A DNA stretch of 64,000 nt, taken from positions 1 to 64,000 of the forward strand of contig NZ_JAFIEU010000050.1 in the NCBI RefSeq assembly GCF_020832325.1, in the 5' to 3' direction. The notes below the pieces were generated by a model. The model was given only the letters and a program-made list of their open reading frames with translations, made no database searches and was not told the DNA's origin. The translations under genes and the position numbers were made by a program. The stretch comes from Lunatimonas sp. (lineage in GTDB: Bacteria > Bacteroidota > Bacteroidia > Cytophagales > Cyclobacteriaceae). Shown piece after piece: positions 27,482-36,799 of this stretch (its first letter is position 1; each line of letters opens with the position of its first letter).

Positions 27482-30319
27482 ATGCGCATAGAAAAAGTAG
27501 TTCCCGGTTTTTGGATTAAGGTTTTAGGCGTGCTGCCGGCTCTTTTTGGAGCATTTAGTGTGTTTGGCCAGTTTTCGTTGCAGGATACCGTACCTGTAGA
27601 TCAGCGGGTTATTCGGGGTAGTCTGGAAAATGGCTTAACCTACTACATTCAGCAAAATCCAAAACCAGAGGCGAAATTGGAGCTTCGGTTGGTGGTAAAT
27701 GCGGGGTCGGTGCTCGAAGACGAGCGTCAGTTGGGTTTGGCCCATTTTGTAGAGCATATGGCATTTAACGGATCGGAGCATTTTGAGAAAAATGAGCTGA
27801 TTAGCTATTTGCAATCTATAGGTGTATCGTTTGGGGCAGACCTAAATGCCTATACCAGTTTTGATGAAACCGTTTACATCCTCCCGATTCCTACGGACGA
27901 CCCGGAAAAATTGCTCAATGGATTTGCCGTATTACGGGATTGGGCAGGTGGACTGTTACTGACTGAGGAGGATATAGACGCCGAACGCAGCATTATCGTA
28001 GAGGAGTGGCGTACCGGTCAGGGGGTGGATCAACGGCTGCGGGACCAGTACCTTCCTGTTTTGCTACAGGGAAGTATGTATGCAGATCGGTTGCCGATAG
28101 GCGATATGGATATTATCAGGAATGCTCCCTACGAGGATTTGAGGAGGTTTTACCGCGATTGGTACAGGCCCGACAACATGGCGGTCGTAGCAGTAGGAGA
28201 TGTGGATCCCGATGAGGTGCTAGAGTTGATCAGGGAGTATTTTGGAGATTTGGAAAATCGGCCAGATGCGCCCGAACGCATGGCATTTGAAGTACCGGAG
28301 CACGTGGAGACCTTGATCACGGTGCTTACCGACGAAGAGGCTCCCGGAATTCAGCTACAACTTTTCTACAAGCACAAGCCCAGCTCGTCGCTCACGGTTC
28401 AGGACTATAAAGATCGCATGGTCCGATTGATGTTGGGCGGCATGTTGACCCAGCGACTCGATGAAATCCGTCAGCGACCGCAAGCCCCTTTTGTCTACGC
28501 AGGAGCGAGGTACGGGTCCTTCGTACGGGATTTGGATTTTTTTACCACGACAGGTGCGGTTACCAGCGGGAATACGTTGCGGGGGGTGGAGTCTTTTTTA
28601 ATGGAAAATGAACGTGTGTTGCGGCATGGCTTTACCGAATCGGAATTGGATCGGGTAAAACGTTCTTTGAGTAATAGTTCTGAAAGGGCCTTTCAGGAAA
28701 TGGATAAGATGGAATCCAGAAGCATTGTAGGTCGATACGTGTCGAATTACCTGACCGGTGCCTTTGCAGAAGGGGAGGCAAATAGGTATCGACTGTACAG
28801 CGAATTATTGCCGGCTATTACGGTAGAGGACGTGAATCAAATGGCCAAGCGCCTGCTGCGCGATCAAAACCGGGTATTAATAGTGACTGCTTCCGACAGC
28901 GATAAAGAGGATTTGCCCTCGGAAGAGGCGTTGAGGAGTTTATTTGAGCAGGTCAAACACATGGACTTGGAACCCTATCAAGAAGAAGAGGTGCCTGAGG
29001 TACTTCTTTCGATGATGCCACAGCCGGGTAGGGTATTGGATACGGAAGTCTATGATCAAGTAGAAGTGACCGCCATCACGCTACAAAATGGAATGCGTGT
29101 ATTTTTCAAGCCAACGGATTATAAGAACGACGAAATCATTTTTACCGGTTCCAGTAAGGGAGGCGCATCGCTGTATCCGGATGAAGACCACTATGCGGCC
29201 AGCTATGCCAGTGTGATGGTCAATGTGATGGGGATCGGGGATTTCAGCCCCACGGCTTTGCGCAAGGTATTGGCAGGAAAGAACGTGTCCGTCACGCCAA
29301 ATATTTCCACCTATGGGGAAACTATTTCCGGTAGCACCTCGCCTCGAGATTTGGAACTGGCGCTTCAGTTGATGCATTTATATTTCACTTCACCGCGAAC
29401 GGATCGAGAGCTGTTTGAGGTATACCTCGAAAACCAACGAAACCAATTGGAAACCGCGCAGGCAAATCCCGATTTCCAGTTTAATAAGCGTCTCAATCAA
29501 ATTGTCAATCAAGGAAACATCCGCGGGATGGGGATTTTTGATCCGGATCAACTGGACCTCATTGATCTGGACAGGGGAATGGAGATATACCGGGAGCGGT
29601 TTGCCAATGCGGGTAATTTTGAGTTTTTGTTTACGGGCAACCTTGACTTAGAAGAGGTAATCCCGTTGGTATCCCTGTATTTGGGGAGCTTACCGGGTGA
29701 TCCAACGGCCAGGGATACCCCGCGTGATTTGGGTATACGTATTCCAAGGGGATTGAGTGAGCGCATTGAGGTGGGTAGAGACGACAAGAGTCAGGTGATC
29801 CTATACTTTAGTGGTCCTACCGATTATGATTTGGATAAATCACAACAGGTATCCTATTTGGGAGAGATTCTGACGATCCGTTTGATTGAGTCGCTCCGAG
29901 AAGAAACCGGAGGTGTGTATGGGGTGGGGGCCAGAGGTGGATTAGCCCGCCTCCCTGAGGAATCATTTAGTTTTTCGATCTCCTTCCCTTGCAGTCCTGA
30001 CAACGTTGAGATGCTCACCGAGCTGGTTTGGGAGGAGGTACGAAAGATTCAGCAAAATGGTCCAGAGGAGCAGGATCTATTGAAGGTACGCGAATCCAAG
30101 CGGATCAATCTAGAAGAAAACATGAAGCGAAACGGCTTTTGGCATGGCCAATTGCAAGCTGCCATTTCAGCGGAAATGCCGCTGGAGACCATCTTGGGAG
30201 CGCGAGATCGTATTCTTGGTGTCACTGCGGATGAAGTGAAAGCAGTAGCCAACGCGTTTTTACAAAAGGAACACCTGTTGGAAATAACGAGGTTTCCTAT
30301 TTCCAATAAGAATGAATAA
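27482..30319 (+). CDS. M16 family zinc metallopeptidase (PqqL/insulinase-like)
   Basis: About 945 residues with two tandem M16 halves. The zinc motif is AHFVEHMAFNGSEHF (HxxEH, about residues 88-92), and the second half is the inactive partner domain (TAITLQNGMRVFFKP...). The preferred start, ATG 27482, begins a signal peptide (VLPALFGAFSVFGQ). Earlier in-frame starts at 27446, 27416 and TTG 27380 add a long polar tail and are less likely. The protein is probably periplasmic. The sialidase gene starts 8 bases before its stop, so the two are translationally coupled. Confidence 0.92.
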   Translation: MRIEKVVPGFWIKVLGVLPALFGAFSVFGQFSLQDTVPVDQRVIRGSLENGLTYYIQQNPKPEAKLELRLVVNAGSVLEDERQLGLAHFVEHMAFNGSEHFEKNELISYLQSIGVSFGADLNAYTSFDETVYILPIPTDDPEKLLNGFAVLRDWAGGLLLTEEDIDAERSIIVEEWRTGQGVDQRLRDQYLPVLLQGSMYADRLPIGDMDIIRNAPYEDLRRFYRDWYRPDNMAVVAVGDVDPDEVLELIREYFGDLENRPDAPERMAFEVPEHVETLITVLTDEEAPGIQLQLFYKHKPSSSLTVQDYKDRMVRLMLGGMLTQRLDEIRQRPQAPFVYAGARYGSFVRDLDFFTTTGAVTSGNTLRGVESFLMENERVLRHGFTESELDRVKRSLSNSSERAFQEMDKMESRSIVGRYVSNYLTGAFAEGEANRYRLYSELLPAITVEDVNQMAKRLLRDQNRVLIVTASDSDKEDLPSEEALRSLFEQVKHMDLEPYQEEEVPEVLLSMMPQPGRVLDTEVYDQVEVTAITLQNGMRVFFKPTDYKNDEIIFTGSSKGGASLYPDEDHYAASYASVMVNVMGIGDFSPTALRKVLAGKNVSVTPNISTYGETISGSTSPRDLELALQLMHLYFTSPRTDRELFEVYLENQRNQLETAQANPDFQFNKRLNQIVNQGNIRGMGIFDPDQLDLIDLDRGMEIYRERFANAGNFEFLFTGNLDLEEVIPLVSLYLGSLPGDPTARDTPRDLGIRIPRGLSERIEVGRDDKSQVILYFSGPTDYDLDKSQQVSYLGEILTIRLIESLREETGGVYGVGARGGLARLPEESFSFSISFPCSPDNVEMLTELVWEEVRKIQQNGPEEQDLLKVRESKRINLEENMKRNGFWHGQLQAAISAEMPLETILGARDRILGVTADEVKAVANAFLQKEHLLEITRFPISNKNE

Positions 30320-31490
30320 GCAACCTATGGTGACGAAAACCTTTCAACTCTTCTTGGGCCTGTTGCTGCTATGCGGCACGGGAACCCTATTGGCCTTTTC
30401 ATCTGAGGGACCGATCGAATGGGAGCGGGATCTATTTGTAAACGGAACCTACGGTTACCATACGTTTCGGATTCCGTCGCTAATTGTCACCCGCCAGGGA
30501 TCCGTGATAGCATTTGCGGAGGGGCGAAAGAATGACCAATCCGATACCGGAGATATCGACTTGGTGATGCGACGATCTACCGATGGGGGGGAGACTTGGG
30601 GGCCCTTGACAGTTATTTGGGACGATGGAGATAATGTGTGTGGAAATCCTACCGCAGTGGTGGATTTGGAAACCGGATTGATTTGGCTACTGCTTACCTG
30701 GAACCGGGGAGATGACCATGAACGGGATATTATCAGAGGGCAATCGAAAGATACACGTAGGGTATTTATTACCCATAGTGGGGACGATGGACTCACTTGG
30801 GCTACCCCAACGGACGTGACAGCCGCTACCAAGGACCCTTCTTGGGGCTGGTATGCTACTGGTCCGGGGATGGGAGTACAGCTACAGCATGGTCCCCATC
30901 GGGGTAGGCTGGTCATTCCGGCGAACCACAGCTACACAGATAGCGATGGGAAGATAGCCGGTGGAGGTTTCGAGTACGGGGCGCATAGTATTTTCAGTGA
31001 CGACCATGGGAAAACCTGGCAGATGGGCGGCCTGATTCAGCCCAAGATGAATGAAAGTCAGCTTGTCGAACTGGGCGGTGGCAGCGGCACGTTGCTCATC
31101 AATATGCGATCCTATTATGGTAAAAACCGCAGGGCCCAGGCACTTAGCGATGATGGAGGACTATCGTGGACTGATGCGGTGGAAGCCGTAGATTTGGTGG
31201 AACCCGTCTGTCAGGCCGCTATCATTCGCTATCCTTTAAAGTCAGCTCCCAACGGAGAGGTTCTGCTTTTTTCCAATCCAGCCAGTACGAAAAGGGAACA
31301 AATGGAGATCAAGGTCAGTAAGGACGATGGACGATCCTGGAAGACTTGGGTTCGTTTGTATGATGGGCCGGCGGCCTATTCCGCACTAGCCGTATTACCT
31401 TCCGGTGAGGTACTGTGCCTGTATGAAAAAGGCGTAAACAATCCTTATGAGCGCATACGTTTGGTTAAACTTTCAGCCGTACCCGAATGA
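30312..31490 (+). CDS. nanH: exo-alpha-sialidase (GH33-like)
   Basis: A 392-residue secreted sialidase. A signal peptide is followed by the FRIP box (YHTFRIPSLIVT) and five Asp-box copies (STDGGETW, SGDDGLTW, SDDHGKTW, SDDGGLSW, SKDDGRSW), giving a six-bladed propeller. FAEGRKNDQSDTGDIDLV holds catalytic-site residues. It would release terminal sialic acid from host or environmental glycans; no Nan catabolic genes are in the window, although nagB and nagP lie 16 kb to the left. Start ATG 30312 overlaps the M16 gene by 8 bases. Confidence 0.92.
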   Translation: MNKQPMVTKTFQLFLGLLLLCGTGTLLAFSSEGPIEWERDLFVNGTYGYHTFRIPSLIVTRQGSVIAFAEGRKNDQSDTGDIDLVMRRSTDGGETWGPLTVIWDDGDNVCGNPTAVVDLETGLIWLLLTWNRGDDHERDIIRGQSKDTRRVFITHSGDDGLTWATPTDVTAATKDPSWGWYATGPGMGVQLQHGPHRGRLVIPANHSYTDSDGKIAGGGFEYGAHSIFSDDHGKTWQMGGLIQPKMNESQLVELGGGSGTLLINMRSYYGKNRRAQALSDDGGLSWTDAVEAVDLVEPVCQAAIIRYPLKSAPNGEVLLFSNPASTKREQMEIKVSKDDGRSWKTWVRLYDGPAAYSALAVLPSGEVLCLYEKGVNNPYERIRLVKLSAVPE

Positions 31491-31509
31491 CGCACAGCTA
31501 AAAAATAAC

Positions 31510-31545
31510 GCCCGAGACCAGAAGTAGGTTGGTCTCGGGCATTTA
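31510..31545 (+). terminator. terminator after the sialidase gene
   Basis: GCCCGAGACCA (31510-31520) pairs perfectly with TGGTCTCGGGC (31530-31540), followed by ATTTAGTT. The tail is weak in T; it may serve both convergent genes. Confidence 0.7.
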
Positions 31546-31571
31546 GTTGCATTGCACCGGTACTGCTCCGG

Positions 31572-32291
31572 TTACTTGGTAGGCGGCTGGCTAGGACGTA
31601 CTTCGATTTTGCTGGGAAGTGTTCGGGGATCCAGCTTGAATAGACTTACCACCATCTCGCCAATGTCTTCAATTTGGATTTTCCAGGCATCCTTTTCATT
31701 CACCTCGTGGTTGTTGAAACCGGTGGCTACGGAACCTGGCATGATGGTGCTTACCCGCACGCCGTCTTGGCGAAGGTCCAGCATGATGGCTTGCGAAAAT
31801 CCCGTCAAACCGAACTTGCTTGCATTATAGGCCGATCCGCCTGCAAAAAAGTTGGTGCCCGCGAGACTCGAAATGGTCAAGAAGAAGCCTTTGGTAGCTT
31901 TCAGTGCATCTACGCTGGCCTTTATGCCATAAAATACGCCCGTGAGGTTAGTATCTATGGTCTCGTGCCACTGCTCTTCACTAAGGTCCTGTATCGGGGC
32001 AAAGTGCCCAACACCGGCATTCGCTACGAAGAAATCAAGCTTACCCCATTCCTTTAGTACGTTGGCTACCGCTGCTTTTTGTGCGTTCATATCCCGAACG
32101 TCTATCTCCAGTGGCAGTACTTGACCTGGTACTCCTTCGGCTTCTATCTGCTTGGCGGCATCCTGTGCCCGTTCCAGCGAACGGCTACTGATGGCTACAT
32201 TGACGCCTTCTTTGGCTAGCGCCAGCGCAATGCCGTATCCTATTCCCGTATTTCCACCTGTGATTAATGCGGTTTTGTTTATAAGTGACAT
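31572..32291 (-). CDS. short-chain dehydrogenase/reductase (SDR)
   Basis: A 239-residue classical SDR: cofactor motif TGGNTGIGYGIA, NAG motif VANAGVGH, and the catalytic Ser and YNASK (SSLAGTNFFAGGSAYNASKFG). Start set at ATG 32291 because the cofactor motif should begin near residue 10; the frame opens 20 codons earlier inside a terminator hairpin. Substrate unknown. It lies behind the YtxH gene, from which a terminator separates it. Confidence 0.9.
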   Translation of the reverse strand: MSLINKTALITGGNTGIGYGIALALAKEGVNVAISSRSLERAQDAAKQIEAEGVPGQVLPLEIDVRDMNAQKAAVANVLKEWGKLDFFVANAGVGHFAPIQDLSEEQWHETIDTNLTGVFYGIKASVDALKATKGFFLTISSLAGTNFFAGGSAYNASKFGLTGFSQAIMLDLRQDGVRVSTIMPGSVATGFNNHEVNEKDAWKIQIEDIGEMVVSLFKLDPRTLPSKIEVRPSQPPTK

Positions 32292-32321
32292 ATTCAATGG
32301 TTTTAGTTTGATTGTACAAAA

Positions 32322-32352
32322 AATGGTCAACGGAATGCCTCCGTTGACCATT
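32322..32352 (-). terminator. hairpin terminator for the YtxH gene
   Basis: Perfect 13-bp stem (32322-32334 with 32340-32352), loop ATGCC, with an A-run to the left (T-run on the minus strand). Located between the YtxH stop and the SDR start. Confidence 0.85.
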
Positions 32353-32372
32353 GATAAAGTAGCATTAGCTGA

Positions 32373-32651
32373 TTACTTCACTTTTTCCTTCGCTTGAGCG
32401 AGTAACTCATTGCTTTTGGATTTGGTTTCCTCCGCTACTTTGCTGATTTCTTTGTTGAACTTGTCAAATTTGTCAGAGAATCCCTTTAACAGACCGTCCA
32501 ACTGTTTGTTAAAATCGGTGAGATATTCCTCTCCCTTTTTTGAAAGTTTTTTACGTGTATCCACCCCTTTTTCGGGTGCGATCAAAAGTCCGATCTGAAT
32601 GCCAACTGCTACGCCTGCGAGTGCTCCGAACAATATTTTCGCTGATTTCAT
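32373..32651 (-). CDS. YtxH domain protein
   Basis: A 92-residue protein with one N-terminal hydrophobic segment (KILFGALAGVAVGIQIGLLIAP), the YtxH GxxxG-rich pattern ending APEKGVDTRKKL, then a charged helical tail rich in Lys. Members are general-stress-type membrane-associated small proteins with no known biochemical role. Confidence 0.88.
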   Translation of the reverse strand: MKSAKILFGALAGVAVGIQIGLLIAPEKGVDTRKKLSKKGEEYLTDFNKQLDGLLKGFSDKFDKFNKEISKVAEETKSKSNELLAQAKEKVK

Positions 32652-33026
32652 AAGATCTTAAATTTTTAAGGTTTTAAATAAATAATAAAAACGGACTAGA
32701 CAATTGGTCTGTCTGCATAAACTCAGTACAAGGACCATACCAAGTTGCCTTTGGATAAATAGGTAACATACTTTCAGCCTGAAAAATTCAGGAAAGGCAG
32801 GGAAATTACCTGTTTTTACTTGGAATGTTGTAGGTTTTATCTCCCATAGGTTTTTCAGATAATCCTTTCTTTCCAGAAAATATTGTGCTATCTTTTTTTC
32901 CAATTTTCGGGCGTATCCGAAAAAATCAAGCATCGGTTAGGCCCTAAATGGTAACATTTGGGTAATATTAGCCATACTGCCACCTTGTATATTTGTCTGA
33001 GAATGCTGTCGCTGTACAAACCTACC
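32652..33026. other. intergenic region with candidate promoter
   Basis: About 375 bases with no credible gene between the divergent YtxH and regulator genes. A TAnnTTTG element (TATATTTG, 32988-32995) lies 31 bases before the regulator ATG; a TTTG at 32957-32960 is further upstream than the usual spacing. Short open frames here lack any family signature. Confidence 0.5.
32988..32995 (+). promoter_or_regulatory. candidate Bacteroidota -7 element
   Basis: TATATTTG matches the Bacteroidota -7 consensus TAnnTTTG and is 31 bases upstream of the ATG at 33027. It also argues against the longer frame that opens at 32958. Confidence 0.45.
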
Positions 33027-36000
33027 ATGAAACGTTCACTGTTATCTCTCTTTTGCTGTTTTGTCGGGATGCTTGCCAGTGCCCAGAACATAAAGTTCAA
33101 GACCTATACCGTTGAGCACGGCCTATCCAATAATTCCATAACGGAGTTAGCGAATGATCCCTCTGGAGCTCTTTGGGTGGCCACTTGGGATGGATTGAAT
33201 TTTTTCGATGGCAGGGAATTTCTGGTTTTTAAACACGATCCCCAAAATCCCAACTCGTTGGCGGGAAACTATATATACAACCTGTACATGGACGATACGG
33301 GTACACTTTGGGTTCAATCCTCGCTGACTAGTGTCAGCAAGCAAATTAGTTTTGGCGTATTTGAAAATTACTACTTCGAGGAGGAAGTAAATGATTTTGG
33401 CCCGGATAGGGACCAAAACCTTACCTTTCGTGTTGGCGATCAACGCTACAAATACTCGGAGGGCCGCTTCTTGCCTATGTCTGATTCGGAACAGTTGCTT
33501 GTACCAGAGACTTCCTACGAAAAGGTGATATTGAAGCATTTTCCAGACCTTCAGTTGAAGGATCACTTTCGGGATAAACAGGGGAATATCTGGTTTGCCA
33601 CGACGACCACCGGTTTGTTTATCCTACCGTATAATGAGGATGACAACGGGCCGGAAAGCTTTCATAACTATACGGTGGATGCCTCCGACCCATATAGCCT
33701 GCGTAGTAATGAGGTATATTCACTGCATGAAGATGTGTTTGGCAATATTTGGCTTGGTCTGAAGGATGGTGGTCTCAGCATGGCGCACAAAAACTCGCGC
33801 AGCATCAATTCGATATCCCCTCATTCCAAGCGCTATAGCGAGTTGCCCTTGGAGACTATCCGCGCCATTCATCAAGACCAGCGAGGCAACTTGCTTCTCG
33901 GCTTTTACAATTCCGGGGTGTTTCGGTTTGACAAAACGCAAGGAAGGTTTGTTGAATTGGAGCTGCAAGCAGCCAAAGGAAACTCTGACTGGAAGCGAAT
34001 CCGAAGTATCAATAAGGACAGCCATGGATCTGTTTGGATAGGGACCTATGCGGGTCTGATCCGTCTTCGTGAAAATGGAGCTTTGCAGTATTACCCTGGT
34101 AGGGATACACCCTATTTAACAAGTGGAAGGAACTACGATATCTTTGAGGATTCCGAAGAAAATTGCCTTTGGGTGGCTTGCTGGGGAGGCCTTTCCAAGT
34201 TTAGCCATGAGTTGCAACGTTTTGTTCCATTTGAAGGACAAGAAAAGCTCAAAGATTATCATGTCAGGAAAATTGTAAAGAGCCACGGATCCCTTTGGCT
34301 GGCAACGGAAAATCACGGTGTGATCCGGTTTGATGGCGGCAGTATCGAATTTTTATCTTATGAGCATGGCTTGTTGGACAACAGTGTATATTCCTTGTTG
34401 CCAGATAGTCACAGTGGGGATTTGTGGATAGGGACCTTGGGAGGTATCAGTGTATATCGCCCCGGGATCGGGATTGTCCGTCAGATCACCGAAAAGAACG
34501 GCCTTTTCAGCCAGTTGGTTTACGGGTTGCTACCTGGAGAAGATCATGTTTGGGTCAGCACTACCAAGGGTATCGCGGCGATCGACCGGGCAAACTTTCA
34601 GGTTACGGGATTGCCACCCGAAGAAGGCTGGCAGTCAGGTGAGTTTTCCGAAGGGGCTTATTACAAAAACGAACGGGGCACCTTATTTTTTGCTGGTGTC
34701 AAGGGGTTAAACTACTTCCACCCAAAAGCACTGGAATTGAAGTTTGACCTACCGAAGATTCAGCTGAGGGCATCTTTGGACGATTCGTTCAAAAATAGCC
34801 GCTACCCGAATCAAATCCAGGCCAATGTGCTTCCGGTTCAATTCACAGCCAACCCCTACAATCAGGTTGTGTATAGGTTGGAGCCTTTAGAGAAGGACTG
34901 GAAAATCCTGGATCCGAGTTTGAAAATTCGCTACGAAAACCTGCCTCCGGGAGCCTATACGTTGCTGGCCAAGAATCATTCCGACCTGTCGGACGTGGCA
35001 GTAGCTTCCTTGCATATAGATATTCCCATGCCGTTTTGGAAAGCACCGTGGTTCTTGGTTTTTTCGGTGGGTTCAGTATTTTTATTGTTTATCCATTGGA
35101 GGCATCAGCACAATATACATCAGCGGCAAAAGTTGCAGCAGTTGATCGATGAGCGAACCAAGACCATCGAGGAGCAAAAGGAAAAATTGCTGGAAATCAA
35201 TGCGTCTCTGGACCGTAAGAACCGAGAGATCAGTGAACAAAAGGCGCAACTGTTGGAATTGCATAATCAGCAGAAGAATCCGGATTTTGAAATAGAGAAA
35301 TTCAAGAAATTTGTATTGAGTCAGTTCAATCCTCCTTTGGCCAAGATCAAGCATGCGTTGGAACTGGGTGAGGTAGTTCACGAAGCCGTCCAAAAGGAGA
35401 TTTCTGGTCAGGTGAATAGCCTTATCCGTGAGTTGCGGGATTGGGAGAAGCTGTCTGTGCTAGATCACCTAGAGGAGTCCAAGCCTTCCATGACGGTATT
35501 GGCGCGCTTGTTTGAGAGCCTAACGCACGAACTTAGAGCCCAATTAAAAACACGTCACATTGTGCTTTCCTATGATTTTCAGTTAGAGGAGGATTGGGTT
35601 CGCTTAGACGTGTTGAGGATGAAGATATTTTTCCATTGCATTTACCGTGAACTTATAAAATTTATGGAAAGCCGTTCTCAGATCAGTGTTGAATCATGGG
35701 TAAGTGGTCATTCCGTGTACATTCGGACCCGGTCTAATAGCAATGTCCTCAGTGGGAATTTTCAACAGATTATGGAGGGAAGCCCCTATATACGCAGTGC
35801 TCAGCGCATTTTAGCCGATTTGGGAGGAGAAATGGATTTTGAAGTTGATCAGGGTGTTTGTTTAACCATTTGCATTCCCTTTGTATTGGCCGAGCATCCC
35901 CATGGAAGCCTAAACTGGGAATTTTTGGATATGGAGGACCGGGTGGATGCCGAGCGGTACAATGTCGTTATTTTGGGAAGCAGGTTTGAAACAGACGGGG

Positions 36001-36713
36001 TGGTGAAATTGCTTAATCACCACCAAGTAAACCTGATTGAGGAGGAGAATCCCTTAAAACTGATATCCCTGATGCAACAGTCTGCGGTCGACGCGTTGGT
36101 GATTTACAATGCGAAGATCAGTAGGCCGCTGTTGGATCTGATGCAGACGATCAGCGAGAATCCGGAAAACAAGGTGGCCCTACCGGTGGTTTATTTTTAC
36201 GAGCTGATGGAATACGGCCTACGGGAAAAGCTGATCGACATCGGGGTAGATACCTTTATCGAATTGCCCTGTAGTTCGGAGTTTATCAATAAAAAGCTCT
36301 ACGGCCTTATCAATAACCGCAGACTCTATCTGGAAGAAAAGCGTCAGCATGCCCTACTTCCACTTTCAGAAAAGCAACTTCCCGATGATCGCCTGACCCC
36401 TAATGAGCGATTGATCCGGCAGGCCATGCGGATTATTATGGAACAGTATGCCGATCCCAATTTTCGGGTTGAAATCCTGAGTTCCAAATTGGGGATTTCG
36501 AAAATGAAGTGTTACCGACTGTTCAAGGATGTGTTGGATACATCTCCCTCAGACCTGATCATTAAGATGAGACTCCAAAAAGCCGAACAGCTACTTCATA
36601 AAAAGCAAATGAATGTCTCAGAGGTGGGGTTTGAATGTGGATTTAATGACCCTAAATATTTTAGCAAGCTATTTAAAAAGCACTACGGAGCCTCGCCACG
36701 GTCATTTGTTTAG
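33027..36713 (+). CDS. hybrid two-component-type regulator with degenerate kinase and receiver domains
   Basis: 1228 residues with HTCS layout: signal peptide (MKRSLLSLFCCFVGMLASAQ), Reg_prop propeller (about 25-590), Y_Y_Y region, one membrane segment (about 675-692), coiled coil (about 695-755), kinase-like region, receiver-like region and AraC helix-turn-helix (about 1131-1228). The signalling residues are missing: the H-box reads LSQFNPPLAK (no His, Q766), the N-box is FHCIYRELIKF without the Asn, no DxGxG or GxGxG boxes are visible, and the receiver site reads LVIYNAKIS with Asn1028 for Asp. The sensor and DNA-binding ends remain well kept. It probably signals by conformation, not phosphate. 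Neighbouring carbohydrate operon is a likely target. Confidence 0.9.
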   Translation: MKRSLLSLFCCFVGMLASAQNIKFKTYTVEHGLSNNSITELANDPSGALWVATWDGLNFFDGREFLVFKHDPQNPNSLAGNYIYNLYMDDTGTLWVQSSLTSVSKQISFGVFENYYFEEEVNDFGPDRDQNLTFRVGDQRYKYSEGRFLPMSDSEQLLVPETSYEKVILKHFPDLQLKDHFRDKQGNIWFATTTTGLFILPYNEDDNGPESFHNYTVDASDPYSLRSNEVYSLHEDVFGNIWLGLKDGGLSMAHKNSRSINSISPHSKRYSELPLETIRAIHQDQRGNLLLGFYNSGVFRFDKTQGRFVELELQAAKGNSDWKRIRSINKDSHGSVWIGTYAGLIRLRENGALQYYPGRDTPYLTSGRNYDIFEDSEENCLWVACWGGLSKFSHELQRFVPFEGQEKLKDYHVRKIVKSHGSLWLATENHGVIRFDGGSIEFLSYEHGLLDNSVYSLLPDSHSGDLWIGTLGGISVYRPGIGIVRQITEKNGLFSQLVYGLLPGEDHVWVSTTKGIAAIDRANFQVTGLPPEEGWQSGEFSEGAYYKNERGTLFFAGVKGLNYFHPKALELKFDLPKIQLRASLDDSFKNSRYPNQIQANVLPVQFTANPYNQVVYRLEPLEKDWKILDPSLKIRYENLPPGAYTLLAKNHSDLSDVAVASLHIDIPMPFWKAPWFLVFSVGSVFLLFIHWRHQHNIHQRQKLQQLIDERTKTIEEQKEKLLEINASLDRKNREISEQKAQLLELHNQQKNPDFEIEKFKKFVLSQFNPPLAKIKHALELGEVVHEAVQKEISGQVNSLIRELRDWEKLSVLDHLEESKPSMTVLARLFESLTHELRAQLKTRHIVLSYDFQLEEDWVRLDVLRMKIFFHCIYRELIKFMESRSQISVESWVSGHSVYIRTRSNSNVLSGNFQQIMEGSPYIRSAQRILADLGGEMDFEVDQGVCLTICIPFVLAEHPHGSLNWEFLDMEDRVDAERYNVVILGSRFETDGVVKLLNHHQVNLIEEENPLKLISLMQQSAVDALVIYNAKISRPLLDLMQTISENPENKVALPVVYFYELMEYGLREKLIDIGVDTFIELPCSSEFINKKLYGLINNRRLYLEEKRQHALLPLSEKQLPDDRLTPNERLIRQAMRIIMEQYADPNFRVEILSSKLGISKMKCYRLFKDVLDTSPSDLIIKMRLQKAEQLLHKKQMNVSEVGFECGFNDPKYFSKLFKKHYGASPRSFV

Positions 36714-36745
36714 CGCAGGTTGATGATTGTTCATGCCGGTTTTTA

Positions 36746-36753
36746 TACTTTTG
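36746..36753 (+). promoter_or_regulatory. candidate -7 element for the AraC gene
   Basis: TACTTTTG fits TAnnTTTG, 46 bases before the ATG at 36800; a TTG at 36727-36729 lies 16 bases upstream of it. Plausible Bacteroidota promoter with a slightly short spacer. Confidence 0.4.
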
Positions 36754-36799
36754 AGTACCGACATGCTAGTGTTGCAAGCTAGTCGCCTAACCGGATAAG

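Noticed and set aside
32658-32933. Minus-strand frame before the YtxH gene
   Set aside because: No family; lies in the promoter region of the divergent regulator and shows no selection-like features.
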